Below, piece after piece: positions 55,916-63,679 of a stretch of DNA of 64,000 nt (positions are counted from its first letter, which is position 1; the number at the start of each line of letters is the position of its first letter). The position numbers and the translations under genes were made by a program. The DNA comes from a virus, in the IMG/VR virus record IMGVR_UViG_3300044996_000496, positions 23,579-87,578 of that record. One strand, given 5' to 3'. The notes beneath the pieces were generated by a model, which worked only from the letters and a program-made list of their open reading frames with translations, made no database searches and was not told where the DNA came from.

Positions 55916-56259
55916 TGCCAGGAACCGATAGCACTAAACCAACGATAGAGGAATTAATTGACGCATTTGCTAAAGATTGGAAAAATAAAAAATATTCAAT
56001 TAAAAGTTTTAATCAAATCAAAATGATGGTACAAGATATAATAAAGATAGTGGAAACAGTGGATCCTGGTGATGGGCCAGTTAAAAAATCTTATGTAACA
56101 GAAATTGCGTTCGCCCTAATAACGATTATACCAATCAACATTAAGTTTCTTGGAGTGAAGATTCCTTCAATTTTTATTAAAATGGCATTAAAATCTATTA
56201 TTAGTAAGTTAATAGATGAAATAGTGGAACATTATAATGTAACTGGAATTTTTAAATAA
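55915..56259 (+). CDS. Hypothetical protein with hydrophobic C-terminal helices
   Basis: 114 residues: a charged N-terminal half and a hydrophobic region ('YVTEIAFALITIIPINIKFL', 'IFIKMALKSIISKLI') at about residues 62-100 that could associate with membrane. GGAGG precedes ATG 55915. It is the last plus-strand gene; its end overlaps the opposing gene by 8 bases. As the last gene of the late operon, a lysis role (holin-like) is thinkable but not shown. Confidence 0.5.
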   Translation: MPGTDSTKPTIEELIDAFAKDWKNKKYSIKSFNQIKMMVQDIIKIVETVDPGDGPVKKSYVTEIAFALITIIPINIKFLGVKIPSIFIKMALKSIISKLIDEIVEHYNVTGIFK

Positions 56260-57334
56260 TTTGTTCATTTTTATATTTTGGTAGTCCTTCTATATAGGAT
56301 GAGTGTGTTATTTTTGTAAATTTTGCCTTCTTTTGTAGGTCGGCTATTGAGCTTGCCCCGCTATAAGACAATCCGCGCTTGATTCCGGCGCATAGTTTAT
56401 ATATAATGTTTTCGGTTGGGCCAGAGTATTCAACTTCGGTTGAAATTCCTTCGTCTATTGCGTTTATGCCAATGCGGCTTTTTTGATTCCATCCAGATAC
56501 TTCAAATGTTGAGTTTCCTCTGTAAATGTGGCTGGTGCCTTCCTTATTCTTGGTCTCTGCTGCACTTGTTCCAGCCAGAAGCCTTCCTATCATGACAGCA
56601 TTAGCCCCAAGCCCAATGGCTTTAACAATATCCCCGGAAGACCTAATTCCACCGTCAGCAATGATTGGGAATAGCGATTTGGCTCTTATGTTTATTATTG
56701 ACTGAGCGAGCGGTAATCCATGTCCAGTTACTACTCTGGTAGAGCATACGCTTCCAGATCCAATCCCAACTTTAATACAGTCGGCTCCTGCACGCCAGAG
56801 ACTTTTGGCTCCGTCATGAGTAGCAACGTTTCCAGCGATAATAAAATACATGTTTGGATATTCTCGTTCATAGTATGATTTTATTTTCTTAATTGCATCT
56901 ATGCATTTTTGTGAGTGTGCGTGTGCTACATCGACGCATATTACCGCTTTTCTGTTGTGCTTTCTGAATGTATATTCCATTTTTATCGCTCTTTCTATTT
57001 CGTAATCCGTGATACCAACAGATATGCCGACTGACTCAAGCGGCTCAGTGGTGCTTAGTGATTTATTTAGTATATATATATTATCTTCAATTGACATAAA
57101 TCTATGCAATATTCCAAGTCCGCCAACTTTGGACATTGCTACTGCCATATTAAGTCCAGTTATGGTGTCCATATTGGATGATATTATTGGAATGCGTAGA
57201 AATAATTCATGTGAGTTGTTGTTGTTTTTTAGTGTTGTAGATATGTTTACATCTGATCTTGAGTTTAGTAAACTTTTTTGAGGTATAAGCAATAAATCGT
57301 CGAATGAAATTCCGCTATTGTAATTTATTTTCAT
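56252..57334 (-). CDS. IMP dehydrogenase / GMP reductase family enzyme
   Basis: 360 residues, TIM barrel without a CBS insert. It contains '[12 protein letters not shown]', '[15 protein letters not shown]', '[34 protein letters not shown]' in separate conserved blocks with the catalytic Cys in 'SVCSTR', '[18 protein letters not shown]' and '[13 protein letters not shown]' at the end. Lack of CBS and the length resemble GMP reductase, but the '[13 protein letters not shown]' loop and the '[12 protein letters not shown]' flap-like segment are shared by both, so direction (IMP to XMP, or GMP to IMP) cannot be fixed. It would steer the purine pool during infection. It is the last gene of the minus-strand metabolism operon. 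Confidence 0.85.
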   Translation of the reverse strand: MKINYNSGISFDDLLLIPQKSLLNSRSDVNISTTLKNNNNSHELFLRIPIISSNMDTITGLNMAVAMSKVGGLGILHRFMSIEDNIYILNKSLSTTEPLESVGISVGITDYEIERAIKMEYTFRKHNRKAVICVDVAHAHSQKCIDAIKKIKSYYEREYPNMYFIIAGNVATHDGAKSLWRAGADCIKVGIGSGSVCSTRVVTGHGLPLAQSIINIRAKSLFPIIADGGIRSSGDIVKAIGLGANAVMIGRLLAGTSAAETKNKEGTSHIYRGNSTFEVSGWNQKSRIGINAIDEGISTEVEYSGPTENIIYKLCAGIKRGLSYSGASSIADLQKKAKFTKITHSSYIEGLPKYKNEQII

Positions 57335-57340
57335 TGTTTT

Positions 57341-58216
57341 TTACTCGTAGAGTTTTTTAAGTTCTTTAATTCTTTTTCTTATTTGTTTTCCCATTTGTTT
57401 ATCGCATTCCTCTTTTGATATTCCGATTTCTCTAATAATTTGTGACTTATAATATTCATATTCGTTTCTATGAGTATCTCGTATGAACTTAGTTGTCATA
57501 GTTTCTATTTTAGCAAACAACAGATCTTCGTTATCAGGGTGATCGTCATCCGCCTCTAACTTTGACTCTACTAAAGTTATATATTGTGGTTTAACAAATA
57601 CATTTGCAAATTCAAACATTAAGTTTTTGGCATTTTTTTCTCCAGATCTTGGTTTTCTTAATATTCTTGCCATTACCCATGTATTTTCGCCAGCAACGGA
57701 GTCAATTACTGGTGGTTCTGCAGTAATTAATATATTCTTAGAGTCGCTGTCTCTTAGGTTACTGGGCAGGTTCGTTAATTCAAATAACGTCTGAAACTTA
57801 AATGGTCCCTCGTATAATTTCGGAAATACCCCAAAATTCATGCTTTTAGCATATGTTTCTAGTCTTTCTCGTTTTACGAAATTATCGTCTTGATTTCTCA
57901 TGGCGAATACGTGATAAGTATCTCTGATTATTTCTCCATAGAATGTATATCTATACATTGGAATTAGTTCTTGAAATCTCCCATTTGCAAATGCGCGATT
58001 TACTAAATCATATTTAAATTTTGTATATTTTTTAGGCAATTCATCAAATGTATATTCTTTATTATTTACAAAAAATGATATCTCCCCTCGATTGAAATGC
58101 AGTGTAAATATTGATACTAAGTCAGTTTTTTCAGTTGCAATTACATTGTAACTTTTAATTGTATTTCTGCAATCTGATAAATCAAACACTTTTGGGAAAC
58201 GTGGTATTGCGTTCAT
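57341..58216 (-). CDS. RNA-ligase-like nucleotidyltransferase
   Basis: 291 residues. The N-terminal half fits covalent nucleotidyltransferases of the T4 RNA ligase group: 'PRFPKVFDLSD' lead-in, a motif I 'VIATEKTDLVSIF' with candidate nucleophile Lys near residue 30, 'YRYTFYGEII' (motif III-like 'GE'), 'YHVFAMRNQDDNF' (motif IIIa-like) and 'FGVFPKLYEGPF'. Motif IV is weak ('AGENTWVMARI'), and 'NVFVKPQYITL' may be motif V. A charged helical C terminus follows. It may seal broken RNA or DNA, or be a decayed member. GGAG precedes ATG 58216; it overlaps the primase gene by 4 bases. Confidence 0.5.
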   Translation of the reverse strand: MNAIPRFPKVFDLSDCRNTIKSYNVIATEKTDLVSIFTLHFNRGEISFFVNNKEYTFDELPKKYTKFKYDLVNRAFANGRFQELIPMYRYTFYGEIIRDTYHVFAMRNQDDNFVKRERLETYAKSMNFGVFPKLYEGPFKFQTLFELTNLPSNLRDSDSKNILITAEPPVIDSVAGENTWVMARILRKPRSGEKNAKNLMFEFANVFVKPQYITLVESKLEADDDHPDNEDLLFAKIETMTTKFIRDTHRNEYEYYKSQIIREIGISKEECDKQMGKQIRKRIKELKKLYE

Positions 58217-59361
58217 TTTGTAATCTCCTTTTCTTGCTCTTCCAGTAATTTTTTTGCTTTTGCGAATGTTATGTTTTTATAAAAAGCCAAAAATGAAATT
58301 GCATTTCCGTATTTCCCGCACCCAAAACAATAAAAAGTATTATTTGGATATATCACTAGTGATGGATTATTGTCATTATGTTGCGGGAATGGACAATAAA
58401 AAAATGCTTTTGATCCCTCCGACGGGTGTAGATCGAGATCGGATTTTGGTCTTGCGTACTTAATTGCAAGATCAAGTACGGTTATGCTGTTATCTGTTCT
58501 TACGTATTCTTTTTGTTGTGTTTGTGTTTTCTTTTGTTTCATTACATTTTTTCCGTACTCAGTATTCTTAAAAATGATTGGACATTTTACGCACTCTCTT
58601 AGTCTAGTTCTTCCGTGTGTACCTAACTTGTATAAGTCGTTGCAATCCATTCCATCAGGTAGTTCAACTAGGTATACATCTATAAATGATGATTGCTCTT
58701 CAGTAACTAATTCTCTTGCAAGCTTAAGGGCGGCTTTTTGCCCCGAGCTATTTAAGTCGTTGTCAAATATGATGTATATTTTTTTTAGATTTTTAAACCA
58801 ATTGCCAAATCTTTTGGGTGAGTACTGACACCCGAATAGTCCAACCGAAGGATAGCCCATTTGCACCATTGACAAACAGTCAAATGGCCCTTCGGTTATA
58901 TACGCCTCTTCCGTTTTGTCTAATATATCATGATTGTAGAAAATATTTATTTGACTTTTTGTATGTAAATGATGAATTAAAACCTTGTTCGATATTGCTC
59001 TTGACGTTATTGTTTTTACATTATTATTGAGCATCACTGGGAATATTATTCTTCTATTATGAAACAGGGGCATTGAGCCGCTATCTGCTTTATTAATAAT
59101 CAATCCGCATTCTATCAAATCTTTTTCTGTTATAAATTTTTTATCAATTATGTTTACTATTGGTTTTTCTGCTTCGTTTGATGATCCTATTCTAAATTCA
59201 TCCATTGTTTGGGCTGTTATGCCTCGTGCAAATAAATAATTTCTTGCTCTTATATCGTTTGATAAAATGTGCTCATAGTGTCTTGTGGCTAATTCTAATG
59301 CAGATATTTTACTTTGCGGTTTTTTGCTAATATTGTCAAGAATTGATATTGGATCTATCAT
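58213..59361 (-). CDS. DnaG-type primase with C-terminal zinc finger (permuted domain order)
   Basis: 382 residues. Residues 15-260 are a DnaG-like RNA polymerase core: 'YLFARGITAQTMDEFRIGSS', 'RIIFPVMLNN', then TOPRIM motifs 'AYITEGPFDCLSMVQMG' (Glu near 155) and 'IYIIFDNDLNSSGQKAALKL' (Asp-x-Asp near 200). Residues 323-375 are a complete CHC2 zinc finger: Cys323, His328, Cys345 and Cys348 in 'CPFPQH' and 'FYCFGCGKYGNAISFL', followed by the 'NITFAKAKKLLEE' helix. In all standard DnaG proteins this finger is at the N terminus. Here it follows the core after a flexible linker (about 270-310). All key residues look intact. Confidence 0.82.
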   Translation of the reverse strand: MIDPISILDNISKKPQSKISALELATRHYEHILSNDIRARNYLFARGITAQTMDEFRIGSSNEAEKPIVNIIDKKFITEKDLIECGLIINKADSGSMPLFHNRRIIFPVMLNNNVKTITSRAISNKVLIHHLHTKSQINIFYNHDILDKTEEAYITEGPFDCLSMVQMGYPSVGLFGCQYSPKRFGNWFKNLKKIYIIFDNDLNSSGQKAALKLARELVTEEQSSFIDVYLVELPDGMDCNDLYKLGTHGRTRLRECVKCPIIFKNTEYGKNVMKQKKTQTQQKEYVRTDNSITVLDLAIKYARPKSDLDLHPSEGSKAFFYCPFPQHNDNNPSLVIYPNNTFYCFGCGKYGNAISFLAFYKNITFAKAKKLLEEQEKEITK

Positions 59362-59984
59362 TTTTTCGCATCCAGATTTTCAAACGCAGTTTTTAACAAT
59401 TGCATAGTTGTGATAAGATCATCAATAGTTAGTTTGTTGTATATTATATTTCTTGATGAATGAGTAACTATAACTGTAATTTTTTGTTTTCCATGAGTTA
59501 CTGTAACTGGTTTATTTATTACATCTTGTAATGGTTTTGATAAGTCTAGATTTTTGCCTATTTCGTTGTAGCTTAGGAGCGTATACGCAACGCTTTTACC
59601 CAGCAATACCATTATTCGAGGAGCAACGATTGATAATTCTTGTTTTATATGTTTTTTGCATATTTCTAATGATCTATCTTTTTGATATAAACTTCTCCAC
59701 TCATAGTTTTTTGCGGGGCATCTTAATATTACGGTAAGCCCACATCGCTCAAGCATTTTCCCAGGCTCGTCAGTTACCCTTGACGCAGCAAGAAACAATC
59801 GGTTAAATACGGTTCCCTTGATTGGTATTCCGCATAATTCATCTGATTGTAGTATCTCATCTGAAACTATAATAGCTTTACAATTATCTGGATAATAACT
59901 TTGTACAAAAAATTTCCTATTCCACCACAATTGACAGTCTACACATGAAGCTACTCGTTTATTTATTTCTTTTAGGTTGAACAT
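59358..59984 (-). CDS. Degenerate family-4 uracil-DNA glycosylase-like Fe-S protein
   Basis: 208 residues from ATG 59984. The four cysteines that bind the [4Fe-4S] cluster in family 4 UDGs are present: 'ASCVDC' near the start and 'LRCPAKN' plus 'LEICKKHI' in the middle. 'CGIPIKGTVFNRLFLAASRV' matches 'G.PFvG.aG.lLd..L', 'APRIMVLLGKSVAYTLL' matches 'P.vi..LG..A...ll', and 'VTHSSRNI' stands for 'HPS'. The first catalytic motif 'GE.PG..E' is replaced by 'VSDEILQ', so the usual activity is doubtful. A TTG at 60011 would overlap the upstream gene more. It may act in uracil metabolism or as a UDG decoy. Confidence 0.65.
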   Translation of the reverse strand: MFNLKEINKRVASCVDCQLWWNRKFFVQSYYPDNCKAIIVSDEILQSDELCGIPIKGTVFNRLFLAASRVTDEPGKMLERCGLTVILRCPAKNYEWRSLYQKDRSLEICKKHIKQELSIVAPRIMVLLGKSVAYTLLSYNEIGKNLDLSKPLQDVINKPVTVTHGKQKITVIVTHSSRNIIYNKLTIDDLITTMQLLKTAFENLDAKK

Positions 59985-60396
59985 TTGTTCTTGTGATTGC
60001 GTAATATGCAACTGGTTTTAAAGAGTCTATATTTTTTACTATATTTTTTTGAGCTGGATCAATCACAATAATTTTATCTGCAACCGGAACAGCTATTACC
60101 CAGTGCCATATTCCTAAAGACGGCACAAAATTAACAGCAACAAGAGATAGTTTATTTATTTTGCTCCAGTCGCTTATTGTGACTGCTTTTGATAGTTTGA
60201 TATTAAAGTGAATAAGCGCTTTTCTTATAACTTTTGTTCTAGTATATCTTTTACTTGATTTTGGTAAATATTTTTTTATTATAGTCCATGATTTTTTATA
60301 TGTGGTATTTGCGATAATTGCAACGCAGGCAATACCGCAGTCATCTTGCCGTATTTGGTGTATGCGGCGTAGTGCTCCAGCTTTAAAGATGTTCAT
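59959..60396 (-). CDS. C39-like papain-fold cysteine peptidase
   Basis: 145 residues. 'IHQIRQDDCGIACVAIIAN' has the Gln oxyanion-hole residue and catalytic Cys of peptidase C39 ('Q.....DCG.AClaMi'). 'GIWHWVIAVPVADKIIVIDPA' holds the His and Asp of the triad. In bacteria C39 domains remove leader peptides at double-Gly sites and usually sit on ABC transporters; this is a stand-alone cytoplasmic form with no transporter. It could cleave a phage or host protein, or work as an isopeptidase-like enzyme. No good ribosome site is visible before ATG 60396. Confidence 0.7.
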   Translation of the reverse strand: MNIFKAGALRRIHQIRQDDCGIACVAIIANTTYKKSWTIIKKYLPKSSKRYTRTKVIRKALIHFNIKLSKAVTISDWSKINKLSLVAVNFVPSLGIWHWVIAVPVADKIIVIDPAQKNIVKNIDSLKPVAYYAITRTNVQPKRNK

Positions 60397-60405
60397 ATTA
60401 TATTT

Positions 60406-60750
60406 TTATTTGGATATTTCATCAGTAGTAAAAAATAAACTTTCCGGCAAGAAGCCCTTTAAATACTGTTCTATTGCAGATACAAGAACTTTAATTGCGC
60501 CAGCTATATCAGTTTCATTATAATCAACTGCACAATTTATTATTCTTGCAGCATTTACTTCTATTTCCATTTTTTCAATTGGTTCAAATTTGCTGGCACT
60601 GTGTCTAAAATCTACTATTTTTTCTACATTTGCATCAATTTTAGGAGAAAATATAGTAAATGTAACTCTAAATATTAATGCATTGCCATCTTTCCAAAAA
60701 CTTATCTTTTTTACCGAAAGGTGACTTTTGTCTTTATATAGATTATCCAT
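60406..60750 (-). CDS. Hypothetical protein
   Basis: 114 residues: a beta-rich N-terminal half ('ALIFRVTFTIFSPKIDA') and a helical C-terminal half ('DIAGAIKVLVSAIEQYLKG'). No family recognised. GGAT precedes ATG 60750 and it overlaps the upstream gene by 8 bases, so it is part of the operon. No function is suggested by the sequence. Confidence 0.5.
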   Translation of the reverse strand: MDNLYKDKSHLSVKKISFWKDGNALIFRVTFTIFSPKIDANVEKIVDFRHSASKFEPIEKMEIEVNAARIINCAVDYNETDIAGAIKVLVSAIEQYLKGFLPESLFFTTDEISK

Positions 60751-60961
60751 TTTTATTTATCCTTCTGTTTTCTATCTTCGCTTTTCTTATGTTTGCCTCT
60801 ATGTTGCGAACTTCTCCCTTTAGTGCATTAATTTCTTCAATAAGCTCCATCATATTTTTATCGAAGTCCTCGATAGGAGCCTGCACATTTTCTATTGCCT
60901 TTTTACCTCTAGTTAAAAAATGTCCATAGTCTGCTTCTGCCAGATATTTGTATGTTTGCAT
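60743..60961 (-). CDS. Small coiled-coil protein
   Basis: 72 residues, C-terminal coiled coil with clear heptads ('MMELIEEINALKGEVRNIEA'), basic end. A GGAGG site 4 bases before ATG 60961 gives strong translation. It could be an oligomerisation partner of a neighbouring replication protein. No family recognised. Confidence 0.5.
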   Translation of the reverse strand: MQTYKYLAEADYGHFLTRGKKAIENVQAPIEDFDKNMMELIEEINALKGEVRNIEANIRKAKIENRRINKNG

Positions 60962-60989
60962 TGTGCCTCCCGCCCGTGGTTATGCGCTA

Positions 60990-61025
60990 TTGCAGTTGCA
61001 CTACAACATTGTAGCCGCACTGCAA
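60990..61025 (-). repeat. Hairpin between ribonucleotide reductase and next gene
   Basis: TTGCAGT (60990-60996) pairs with ACTGCAA (61019-61025). After a symmetrical 4-base internal loop, CTACA pairs with TGTAG around ACAT. No T-run follows on the minus strand. It may be a processing site or an RNA structure that stabilises the reductase mRNA. Confidence 0.45.
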
Positions 61026-61029
61026 CTCC

Positions 61030-63156
61030 CTATGAGTTAGGTAGTGTACACCTGTCGCTCTCGCAATAGGAACTTGCGAGCGGATCTTCTTGTGCATCAA
61101 TAGTTTGCCAGTCTACTGGTTGTATGTGACTTATTTTTTGTTCATATTCCTCCTTACTTATTCCTTCATACGGTATTTGTGCATATGCCCCTTTTTCCGT
61201 ATGTGGCAACATGCTTACAGACTTTATTACCGGGGCAAATTGTGCTAACATATATGGTATTTGTGATATTTCGGATTTATCAAAATAGATTGTACAACTA
61301 ACTGAGTTGTCAGACCATTCTCTTTGAAGAGTGGCCAGCATGGAGAACTGCTCCCACGCCGACACACCGCTTGCTGCCCTAGCTTTCTTAAAATGTATTG
61401 GAAATTCAAATACATAAGATATTTCCGACTCAACCGGAACCATTCCATTTTTTGCGAATGATAAGTATTTATCAAATATTTTTCTATTATTGGACTTTGT
61501 TTGTGCGATCATTTCTAGCATTGGTTCATACGGATACTGTGCATTAATTAATTTTTTTGCTAATGAATTATTTTTGTTAATTATAATTCTTCTTATTGCA
61601 TATCTAAATGGCGGAAAATGAATTCCAGATGACGCTCCGACAAGTTGTGGCACGGTTCCGCCCGGTTTTACGGTTGTTAGTCTGATTGATGGAGGAATTC
61701 CTGCATCCGTATTGTAAATCTTGTTTTGTTCTTTAACGTGTTTGTACCCATCGCGCATCCATCTTATGCATTGTGCCATTCCCCACGTTTCAGTCCATTG
61801 TGCTATTCCAGATAGAGAAACTCCCATTCTATGATTTTTTGCTATTATTTTATTTGTTTGTTCGTCATGTGTCGGCAGCAAATAAACAGTTGAACAATAA
61901 AATGTAGCATAAGTCAATGCATCAAAAAATTCTTCTTTTGAGTTTGACTTCATGGGAAACACTTCGGATATGTTGCACACCTCTTTTGATTCTAGGGGGA
62001 TCTCTCCGCAAGGGTTTATGCCAGTTGCGGGGTCTGGGCACTCTTCCCACATTCTGGCATATTTTTTAAGATTTTGTATGTTTATTATTCCAGGTTCTCC
62101 GTTTTCAATTATGTAATCTGCTAGTTTTTGCATTTGTAAAAAGTCTTGTTTTGTCTCTAGTCTAACAGAGTTATTACTCATCCACGCAATTGGTTGTCTT
62201 TCGGGGAATATGTTGAAATTCTTGAGATTTAAAAACGTAAAATCATTGATATCTCCAAGACAAATTTCAGCACTTCGTCTTGAGCTTCCTGCTATTACAG
62301 CAATTCCTATTGAATTACATATATCGGCTACAAGTCTTGTCCATCCATAATAATGGCATGAATCGGATGTGGCAACAATATTAGAAAATCTTCCGTCACC
62401 AAATGTTTTTAAATATTTTTCACAGTATTCAATTATTTCTTTGTGCAATTGGCGAAGAGGTTCAGGGCCGGACGCCGTGCCTCCAAAGCTTTTTAGCTCT
62501 TCTCCTTGCGCTCTTATATTAGAGTAATCAAATTTTACTTTTGGTTTTCCAATTGTATAGCATTGAAGTAGTCTTCTTACGGAATCAACCCACCCCTCTC
62601 TGGAATCTTCTATAACAAATATTTCTATTTCATTCTCTTCTACTGCTTTGGGCCATTTGAGTTTTATTATCTCATTCGGACTATATTTTGTTCCGAATCC
62701 CACTCCAGTCCCATACATTAGGGATTCCATAAACCATGAGCAATCCTCTGCGAGATCCTCTACTTCTGTATATGCACAATTGTACAGCGCAAAACTTCCT
62801 CTTTCATAAATGAAGTTAGTCCCCATGGCAAACAATCCTCTGCCAGCGGGAAGCCACCTCATATTCAGCATTGATATCGCCATATGAAACGCAAAATCTT
62901 GCATTTGCTCTTCGTTCCACAGTAATTTATGTTTTTTGTACCACCATTTTCTTATGGTAAAAATTCCATTAATCACCCTTATTACAGTATCGTGCCAGCT
63001 TTCTCTGGATCCATCTTCTTTTTTTCGTGAGTATGTTCTTAGGTATACAACTTCTCCAAATCCAGATTCTGGAAATCCAAATTCATATTTTGTTAATCTT
63101 ATTTCTTTTTCTTTTTCGTCCCGTAACTTAAAACGTATATTTTGCTCTATGAACAT
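61030..63156 (-). CDS. nrdJ: Adenosylcobalamin-dependent ribonucleoside-triphosphate reductase (class II)
   Basis: 708 residues with the monomeric class II plan (Lactobacillus leichmannii RTPR type). 'LPAGRGLFAMG' and 'YNCAYTEVEDLAEDCSWFMESLMYGTGVGFG' blocks hold the first redox Cys. 'GINPCGEIPLESKEVCNISEVFP' carries the thiyl-forming Cys and neighbouring acidic residue. 'SIRLTTVKPGGTVPQLVGASSG' is the substrate loop, and the tail 'CESDRCTLPNS' has the C-x4-C pair that accepts electrons. It makes deoxynucleotides from ribonucleoside triphosphates with vitamin B12, without oxygen dependence. ATG 63156 is chosen over GTG 63174 because of GGGGG 8 bases upstream; it overlaps the RuvC-like gene by 10 bases. 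Confidence 0.93.
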   Translation of the reverse strand: MFIEQNIRFKLRDEKEKEIRLTKYEFGFPESGFGEVVYLRTYSRKKEDGSRESWHDTVIRVINGIFTIRKWWYKKHKLLWNEEQMQDFAFHMAISMLNMRWLPAGRGLFAMGTNFIYERGSFALYNCAYTEVEDLAEDCSWFMESLMYGTGVGFGTKYSPNEIIKLKWPKAVEENEIEIFVIEDSREGWVDSVRRLLQCYTIGKPKVKFDYSNIRAQGEELKSFGGTASGPEPLRQLHKEIIEYCEKYLKTFGDGRFSNIVATSDSCHYYGWTRLVADICNSIGIAVIAGSSRRSAEICLGDINDFTFLNLKNFNIFPERQPIAWMSNNSVRLETKQDFLQMQKLADYIIENGEPGIINIQNLKKYARMWEECPDPATGINPCGEIPLESKEVCNISEVFPMKSNSKEEFFDALTYATFYCSTVYLLPTHDEQTNKIIAKNHRMGVSLSGIAQWTETWGMAQCIRWMRDGYKHVKEQNKIYNTDAGIPPSIRLTTVKPGGTVPQLVGASSGIHFPPFRYAIRRIIINKNNSLAKKLINAQYPYEPMLEMIAQTKSNNRKIFDKYLSFAKNGMVPVESEISYVFEFPIHFKKARAASGVSAWEQFSMLATLQREWSDNSVSCTIYFDKSEISQIPYMLAQFAPVIKSVSMLPHTEKGAYAQIPYEGISKEEYEQKISHIQPVDWQTIDAQEDPLASSYCESDRCTLPNS

Positions 63157-63677
63157 TTTTTGCCCCCATTGCACTTGTCTTTTTTTAATCCAGAGTAGGC
63201 AACGGCTATTGCGTCATACTCGTCTGAGGTTAAGTTGTCCGATATTTGAAATTTAGTTATGATTACTTTTTTTACTTCGGTTTTTTGTGCTCTACCATTT
63301 CCTGTGATTATTTTCTTGACCGATTGAGGGGGGATGAATTTAGTCTCCAGCTTATGCTTGCCAGACGCTAGCCATAGAACCATTCCCTGTACCCATGGTA
63401 TGACCTTAGCCCCAGCACCCTGGTGAATAAAATAATCTTCTATTGTTATGGTCAGTTTATCGTTTTCATTAATTTCAATTTTAAGTAACTCAATAATTGA
63501 CTCTAGCCGTTCACGTATGTATTCGAGTCTTTCGCCTATTGTTTTATGCGTACTCTCTGGTGGATGTATTACTCCGTGATCAATCACTTCCTCTTTGCCA
63601 GAAGCGTGCTCCAGTTGAACAACGGCCCACCCAAAGTATCTAGATCCTGGGTCTATTCCTATGTTAATTTTTTTCAT
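63147..63677 (-). CDS. RuvC-like Holliday junction resolvase
   Basis: 176 residues, RNase H-like fold. 'NIGIDPGSRYFGWAVV' has the first catalytic Asp (residue 9), 'LTITIEDYFIHQGAGAKVIP' the Glu near residue 80 and the following Gly loop, and 'NLTSDEYDAIAVAYSGLKK' the last acidic pair near residue 150, all as in RuvC. It cuts branched DNA formed during phage recombination and prepares concatemers for packaging. The C terminus is Lys/Cys-rich. It lies upstream of the reductase gene in the same operon. Confidence 0.9.
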   Translation of the reverse strand: MKKINIGIDPGSRYFGWAVVQLEHASGKEEVIDHGVIHPPESTHKTIGERLEYIRERLESIIELLKIEINENDKLTITIEDYFIHQGAGAKVIPWVQGMVLWLASGKHKLETKFIPPQSVKKIITGNGRAQKTEVKKVIITKFQISDNLTSDEYDAIAVAYSGLKKDKCNGGKKCS

Positions 63678-63679
63678 AT

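Noticed and set aside
61030-63300. Search for a cobalamin riboswitch near the B12-dependent reductase
   Set aside because: The reductase start overlaps the upstream gene, leaving no leader, and no B12-box-like sequence was recognised.
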